Source: Elusimicrobia bacterium RIFCSPLOWO2_01_FULL_59_12 (GTDB lineage: Bacteria; Elusimicrobiota; Elusimicrobia; 2-01-FULL-59-12). From it: DNA of 9,053 bases. Below are positions 5,927 to 9,053 of this stretch, piece after piece. The notes below the pieces were generated by a model, which was given only the letters and a program-made list of their open reading frames with translations, made no database searches and was not told where the DNA came from. A program made the translations under genes and the position numbers. The stretch is taken from the NCBI GenBank assembly GCA_001800075.1, contig MGUR01000013.1, positions 636-9,688 of the forward strand, written 5' to 3'. Each line of letters begins with the position of its first letter. Position 1 is the stretch's first letter.

Positions 5927-6127
5927 ATGGAAGACGAAGCGAAACCCGCGAAGAAAAAGCGGATCAAGAAAGAGACGAACGGCGACGCGTCGAAGGACTT
6001 TCAGGCGCTCGCCAAGTTCACCTCCAGCGACGTGATCCGTCAGGTGAAGGCGGGTTTGAGCCGTATCGCCCCCCTGGAACCCGAAGGCGACGAAGCGATC
6101 CCCACCACGGAAGACCCCCAACCGTAA
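5927..6127 (+). CDS. Small hypothetical protein, opposite strand to the operon
   Basis: A 66-residue protein not recognised as a known family. It has a lysine-rich basic start (AKPAKKKRIKK), a central amphipathic stretch (FQALAKFTSSDVIRQVKAGL) and an acidic, proline-rich end (EPEGDEAIPTTEDPQP). There is no membrane segment and no cysteine. Support for coding is the codon use: about four-fifths of third positions are G or C, as in neighbouring genes, and the composition is that of a soluble protein, whereas the overlapping minus frame is Arg/Phe/Leu-rich like an antisense shadow. No good Shine-Dalgarno is seen before the ATG and no strong plus-strand promoter. It sits alone between two GT9 genes, transcribed against them. 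It holds most of the gap 5844-6165; the rest contains only the candidate promoter and the start of the repeat. Confidence 0.5.
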   Translation: MEDEAKPAKKKRIKKETNGDASKDFQALAKFTSSDVIRQVKAGLSRIAPLEPEGDEAIPTTEDPQP

Positions 6128-6164
6128 GTTCCCTCTCACGCGACGGAAACCCCCTTTCACTTTC

Positions 6165-6225
6165 GTCATTCCCGCATGCTGTTAGCGGGAATCCAGTTTT
6201 CGACCCCCGCTTTCGCGGGGATGAC
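6165..6225. repeat. 61-base palindromic repeat (GTCATTCCCGC family) forming the 3' end of a GT9 gene
   Basis: A second copy of the family seen at 2759-2814, with ends GTCAT and ATGAC. Its hairpins are ATTCCCGC/GCGGGAAT (6168-6175, 6185-6192, nine-base loop) and CCCCGC/GCGGGG (6205-6210, 6215-6220, loop TTTC). The TTTC hairpin is almost identical in the two copies; the other loop and the centre differ. Read on the minus strand it encodes the last 19 residues of the GT9 protein and its TGA stop. Confidence 0.88.
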
Positions 6226-7200
6226 GCCTAAAAGACGGCGGCATTCTTTGAATACCTCGTCCGCGCTGACCGACGATACGTCCCCGTCGGAAGGCATAAA
6301 AACAGCGTGGCGGCCATCCCCTTCTACATAGGAGGGGTAAGGCCCCCACCGAATGGGATGGCAGGCCGGAATCGACGAATAGACGGCTACGGTGGGCACC
6401 CCCTGCGCCACCGCGATATGCAGGGGCCCTGTTGAATTACTGACCATGAGATTTGCGCTTGATAAAATCGATGCTAATTGACGTATCGAAACACTCCCGG
6501 CTGCGACGAATACGGGGATCCGCCGCATCTGGTCGATCATGATGTTCTGGTAGTTCTCGCCCGGTCCCCCCGTTACGACCACGTCATAGCCCGCCTCCTG
6601 TAGTTGGTCACCCAACTCCATAAAATGACTCAGCGGCCAGCGGTCCGAAGACCCGCCCGAGCCGGGATGGAGGCACACCACAGGTTTGCGAAACGTGATT
6701 CGCATGCTTTCCAGGAATTGCCTTGCCCAGGCTTTCTCATCGGGGATCAGAACGAATCGGGTCTCTGCTCTCTGAAAAGGAATGCCCAGCGGCGCCAGCA
6801 GGTCCAGGTTGTAATCCGCTTCATGTTTTTTGCCTTCGGAACGATGCTGCCAGATCCGGCGGTTGAACAACAGGCTGTACACTTTGCTCGCGGGACCGAT
6901 CCTCAGAGGGATCCCCGCCCTCCACAACGCCCAGGCTACCCGCCCGCGAGGATGCGCCACGACGGCCGCGTCGAATCTCTCCTGCCGAAGGCGCGCGATC
7001 AGGCTGTCAACCGGGCCTCCCGGGTCAACGAGGACCTGGTCCACATCGGGATTATGCTCCAAGAGGGGAGCCGTGTAGGACTGGACCAGCCAGGCGACGT
7101 GCGCCTGAGGAAACGCCTCGCGCAGAACACGCGAGACCGGCGTCGTTAGAAGCACATCTCCGAGGCGGTCCGTCCGGGCGATGAGAAGTCGGTTAAACAT
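6166..7200 (-). CDS. GT9 glycosyltransferase (heptosyltransferase-like)
   Basis: A 344-residue GT9 enzyme, probably transferring heptose or a related sugar to the LPS core from the cytoplasmic face. It opens with RLLIARTDRLGDVLLTTPVSRVL (4-26), with Asp15 in the catalytic position. The second domain carries VVCLHPGSGGSSDRWPLSHF (174-193), VVVTGGPGE (207-215) and LMVSNSTGPLHIAVAQGVPTVAVYS (251-275). It lacks the C-terminal cysteine cluster of the other GT9 gene, so it is a distinct subfamily (WaaC/WaaQ-like or RfaF-like; not resolvable). The enzyme proper ends near RRLLG (321-325); the remaining VIPAKAGVENWIPANSMRE is translated repeat. The ATG at 7200 has no Shine-Dalgarno because the region before it is the heptamer repeat; the upstream GT2 stop is only 10 bases away. 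Confidence 0.92.
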   Translation of the reverse strand: MFNRLLIARTDRLGDVLLTTPVSRVLREAFPQAHVAWLVQSYTAPLLEHNPDVDQVLVDPGGPVDSLIARLRQERFDAAVVAHPRGRVAWALWRAGIPLRIGPASKVYSLLFNRRIWQHRSEGKKHEADYNLDLLAPLGIPFQRAETRFVLIPDEKAWARQFLESMRITFRKPVVCLHPGSGGSSDRWPLSHFMELGDQLQEAGYDVVVTGGPGENYQNIMIDQMRRIPVFVAAGSVSIRQLASILSSANLMVSNSTGPLHIAVAQGVPTVAVYSSIPACHPIRWGPYPSYVEGDGRHAVFMPSDGDVSSVSADEVFKECRRLLGVIPAKAGVENWIPANSMRE

Positions 7201-7274
7201 GTTTCTGGTTTCAGGTTTCTAGTTTCTGGTCTTTAGTTTCTGGAACTAGAAACTTGGAACCAGAAACCAGAAAC
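7201..7274. repeat. Heptamer (TTTCTGG) tandem and inverted repeat at the GT2/GT9 junction
   Basis: On the plus strand six heptamers follow one another (TTTCTGG, TTTCAGG, TTTCTAG, TTTCTGG, TCTTTAG, TTTCTGG; 7202-7243). They are followed by the reverse complement CCAGAAACCAGAAA (7260-7273). GTTTCTGGTTTC (7201-7212) and GAAACCAGAAAC (7263-7274) are exact 12-base inverted repeats, so the whole block could fold into a long hairpin. Its composition is unlike the GC-rich surroundings. It encodes the last 21 residues of the GT2 protein and takes up the place of the next gene's ribosome binding site. Confidence 0.88.
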
Positions 7275-8017
7275 TTCATTTCCATCTCTCGTAATTTGAT
7301 GGCCCGGAGCCACGCCGCGTGCGATGAAAGTGCCGCGTAGGTGAGTCCGGCGTGCCCGTCCAGCCAGGCGCTTTTCAGAACGACCCGCGTGAACAGCTCC
7401 CATCCCGGGCGCAGGTGATCCCACCAGGCAAAGCGCCGGCCCCTGGCCCGCAGGTCCTGAGCCGCCAGCGTCGTGTAGCGATTGCACTTCTCCATGTACT
7501 CTTCCAGCGTGGGATAGGAGTAATGCTCGATCGGATTTTTTAAACGGCCGACGGTCCCGCGCACCTCGATGCGTTCATGCACCTTGAGATTTCGGAAAAA
7601 ACCGCAGTCCCGGCGGAAAAGGCGCAGAACATGGTCGGACCCCACGCCGCCATAGCGCAGGCGCTTCCCGAGAAAATAAAAGTGTCGCCGGATTTGATAC
7701 CCGGCATGCCGCGGGCTCGAGCGGATCAGCATGCGGATTTCGCAGGAGAGCGCCGGCGTGACGCGCTCGTCGGCATCAATCGAAAGCGCCCAGGTTCCCC
7801 GGGCCTGATCGAGCGCAAACTGCTTCTGGGATCCATAGCCGTCAAAAACGCGCGGAATCACGCGGGCTCCCTCGCGGCGGCAGAGCTCGGCCGTTTCGTC
7901 CGTGGAATGGCTGTCCACCACCACGATTTCGTCGGCCAGCCCGCGAAGGCTCTCCAAACAGTCAGTGATGTCGGCGGCTTCGTTTTTCGTAATGATAAAA
8001 ACGCTTAATTCTGGCAT
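7211..8017 (-). CDS. GT2 glycosyltransferase, WaaE/KdtX-like LPS core glycosyltransferase
   Basis: A 268-residue GT-A fold family 2 glycosyltransferase. Motifs are VFIITKNEAADI (6-17), EIVVVDSHSTDET (30-42), GSQKQFALDQARGTWALSIDADERV (62-86, with the metal-binding DAD) and LKVHERIEVRG (144-154), the set seen in WaaE/KdtX-like core enzymes that add a hexose to the inner core. Sugar and linkage cannot be told. The ATG at 8017 has a strong ribosome binding site (AAGGAG, 8023-8028) and overlaps the GT4 gene by 13 bases. The conserved enzyme ends around residue 247 (KLREMEM); the last 21 residues (KFLVSGSKFLVPETKDQKLET) are read from the heptamer repeat, so the original C-terminus has probably been replaced or extended. 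Confidence 0.92.
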   Translation of the reverse strand: MPELSVFIITKNEAADITDCLESLRGLADEIVVVDSHSTDETAELCRREGARVIPRVFDGYGSQKQFALDQARGTWALSIDADERVTPALSCEIRMLIRSSPRHAGYQIRRHFYFLGKRLRYGGVGSDHVLRLFRRDCGFFRNLKVHERIEVRGTVGRLKNPIEHYSYPTLEEYMEKCNRYTTLAAQDLRARGRRFAWWDHLRPGWELFTRVVLKSAWLDGHAGLTYAALSSHAAWLRAIKLREMEMKFLVSGSKFLVPETKDQKLET

Positions 8018-9053
8018 CCGGACTCCTTGATGGCTTCACCGTACACATCCACGGTCTGGCTGGCGAAATCGCCCAGAGCAAAACAGGCTTCGGCACGGCG
8101 GCGCGCGGCCGTCCCCATGGCGTCCATCTGCCGGGGATGATGCAGCAAGGTCGCCAGCGCCTGCGCCAGGGCGGCGGCGTTACGCGGTTCCACCAAGAGC
8201 CCTGTCTGGGGGTCTTTCACCACCTCGGGCAGACAGCCCACGCGCGTAGCCACCACCGGCCGACCCGATGCCATCCACTCCAGCGCGACCCGGGATACCG
8301 CTTCGCTGCCGATCGAAGCAATGACACCCAGGGTGCAGTCGCCCATGACCTCCGGGATTGATTTCTGATAGCCCATAAATTCGACCCTTAAATCGATGCC
8401 CAGCTTCTCCGCCATCCGCTCGAGTTCGCGCTGCTTGATATTTTCTTCCTGGCCCGCCACTTTGACGCGCAGATGAGGATAGGCATTCCGGAGCAGCGAC
8501 ACCGCCTCCAGCAGGTACCGGTGCCCCTTGACGGGATCCAGCCGCGCGACGATCCCAAGGGTCGGCGTGTTCGGGAACGGTCGGACGCGAACCTGCTCCA
8601 GCGGGATCCCTTGATACACCGTCACAACTTTCCGGGTGGGCAGCTTCAGCGCTTTCACATAGGAGTCGCGAATATAATCGGCCGCGGCGATCACGCGGTG
8701 CGTGTGGTTGTAGAGAACCCGCGAGCCCACGCGGGGACGGATGCTCCGCGCGTCCGAGCGGGTGCGCACCACCGCCACTTTTTGACCGAGCGCGCTCGCC
8801 ACGGCGAGGCTGTGGGTGCTTCCCGTGTGCGCATTCAGCACTTGAATGCCATGATCCTTCAAAAAGCGCCGCAGCGGGTTCAATCGTTTTAGCGTCGCCA
8901 GCGGAATGGTCTTGAGCCCCAGGCGCCGCGCTTTGATCCAGGGTTTCTCGCCCGGCAGCGCCGAGACGAATACCTGGTGCCCTTTCTTTTTCAGCTCTTG
9001 AGAAAGGATCAGCGCGTAATGCGCCAGCCCGCTGTCCCACGGCACATCGATAA
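8005..9053 (-). CDS. GT4 glycosyltransferase, 5' end cut by window
   Basis: A GT-B fold family 4 glycosyltransferase of LPS core or O-antigen type; about 349 residues are visible. The window begins just inside the N-terminus: the frame is open to 9053 and reads IDVPWDSGLAHYALILSQEL. The GTG at 9045 is the codon of this Val and probably not the start. Only a few residues should be missing. The glycine-rich acceptor loop WDSGLAHY is near the N-terminus. The donor-domain motifs LGIVARLDPVKGHRYLLEA, EFMGYQ and the E-x7-E element (SEAVSRVALEWMASGRPVVAT) are present, followed by GLLVEPRNAAALAQAL. The stop (8005-8007) overlaps the GT2 start by 13 bases. Donor and acceptor are unknown. Confidence 0.92.
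   Translation of the reverse strand, partial: IDVPWDSGLAHYALILSQELKKKGHQVFVSALPGEKPWIKARRLGLKTIPLATLKRLNPLRRFLKDHGIQVLNAHTGSTHSLAVASALGQKVAVVRTRSDARSIRPRVGSRVLYNHTHRVIAAADYIRDSYVKALKLPTRKVVTVYQGIPLEQVRVRPFPNTPTLGIVARLDPVKGHRYLLEAVSLLRNAYPHLRVKVAGQEENIKQRELERMAEKLGIDLRVEFMGYQKSIPEVMGDCTLGVIASIGSEAVSRVALEWMASGRPVVATRVGCLPEVVKDPQTGLLVEPRNAAALAQALATLLHHPRQMDAMGTAARRRAEACFALGDFASQTVDVYGEAIKESGCQN
8023..8028 (-). promoter_or_regulatory. Ribosome binding site of the GT2 gene
   Basis: AAGGAG on the minus strand lies five bases before the ATG at 8017 and within the last codons of the GT4 gene. It fixes the GT2 start. Confidence 0.75.

Noticed and set aside
5849..6169. 106-residue minus-strand ORF starting at an ATGA overlap with the GT9 stop and running to the next GT9 gene
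   Set aside because: Its position is tempting, but the product is Arg/Phe/Gly/Leu-rich, its third codon positions are less GC-biased than in real genes here, and it lies exactly antisense to the better coding candidate at 5927-6127. Its ATG is simply the end of the palindromic repeat.
7201..7274. Heptamer block as a CRISPR array
   Set aside because: The units are seven bases without unique spacers and part of the block is inverted, so it is a tandem/inverted simple repeat.
8180..9040. Long 286-residue minus-strand ORF overlapping the GT4 gene
   Set aside because: It is an alternate frame of the GT4 gene, with Ala/Gly/Arg-rich composition and no family motif. The GT4 frame has clear motifs throughout.

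Overview
The window is a stretch of lipopolysaccharide (LPS) core and lipid A biosynthesis genes from a GC-rich diderm bacterium. Every confidently recognised gene lies on the minus strand, so transcription runs from base 9053 towards base 1. The presence of LpxK, GmhB, an RfaE1-type heptose kinase and two GT9 glycosyltransferases shows a heptose-containing LPS. The sequence alone does not name the organism. The many short palindromic repeats, the DUF4254/DUF3108 partners and the gene order are unlike the enterobacterial waa loci. An environmental, poorly sampled lineage (for example Omnitrophota- or Elusimicrobiota-like) is a guess only.

In reading order on the minus strand: a GT4 glycosyltransferase cut by the window edge (9053-8005); a WaaE/KdtX-like GT2 glycosyltransferase (8017-7211); a GT9 heptosyltransferase-like gene (7200-6166); a 320-base gap with a small plus-strand ORF (5927-6127) and a candidate minus-strand promoter; a second GT9 gene with the cysteine cluster of the WaaF type (5843-4836); lpxK (4836-3685); gmhB (3692-3138, TTG start); a DUF4254 gene broken into two overlapping pieces (3017-2760 and 2763-2461); an isoprenylcysteine-methyltransferase-like membrane protein (2471-1905); an exported DUF3108 protein (1915-1076); a 177-base gap with a candidate promoter; and the 5' part of rfaE1/hldE (898-1). 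Most neighbours overlap by 1 to 13 bases, which points to one or a few translationally coupled transcripts.

The genes form a partial pathway. RfaE1 and GmhB perform consecutive steps of ADP-heptose synthesis. LpxK finishes the phosphorylation of the lipid A disaccharide. The GT9, GT2 and GT4 enzymes build the inner and outer core. The roles of DUF4254, the methyltransferase-like protein and DUF3108 in this setting are unknown.

The most unusual feature is that three different families of short inverted or tandem repeats sit at gene junctions of this compact operon. A 56-base palindrome splits the DUF4254 gene, and its exact removal restores one continuous reading frame. A 61-base relative encodes the last 19 residues and the stop codon of a GT9 enzyme. 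A 104-base element with nested inverted repeats fills the gmhB/DUF4254 gap. A heptamer (TTTCTGG) repeat encodes the tail of the GT2 enzyme and replaces the ribosome binding site region of the next gene. A possible worn remnant of the first family lies upstream of rfaE1.
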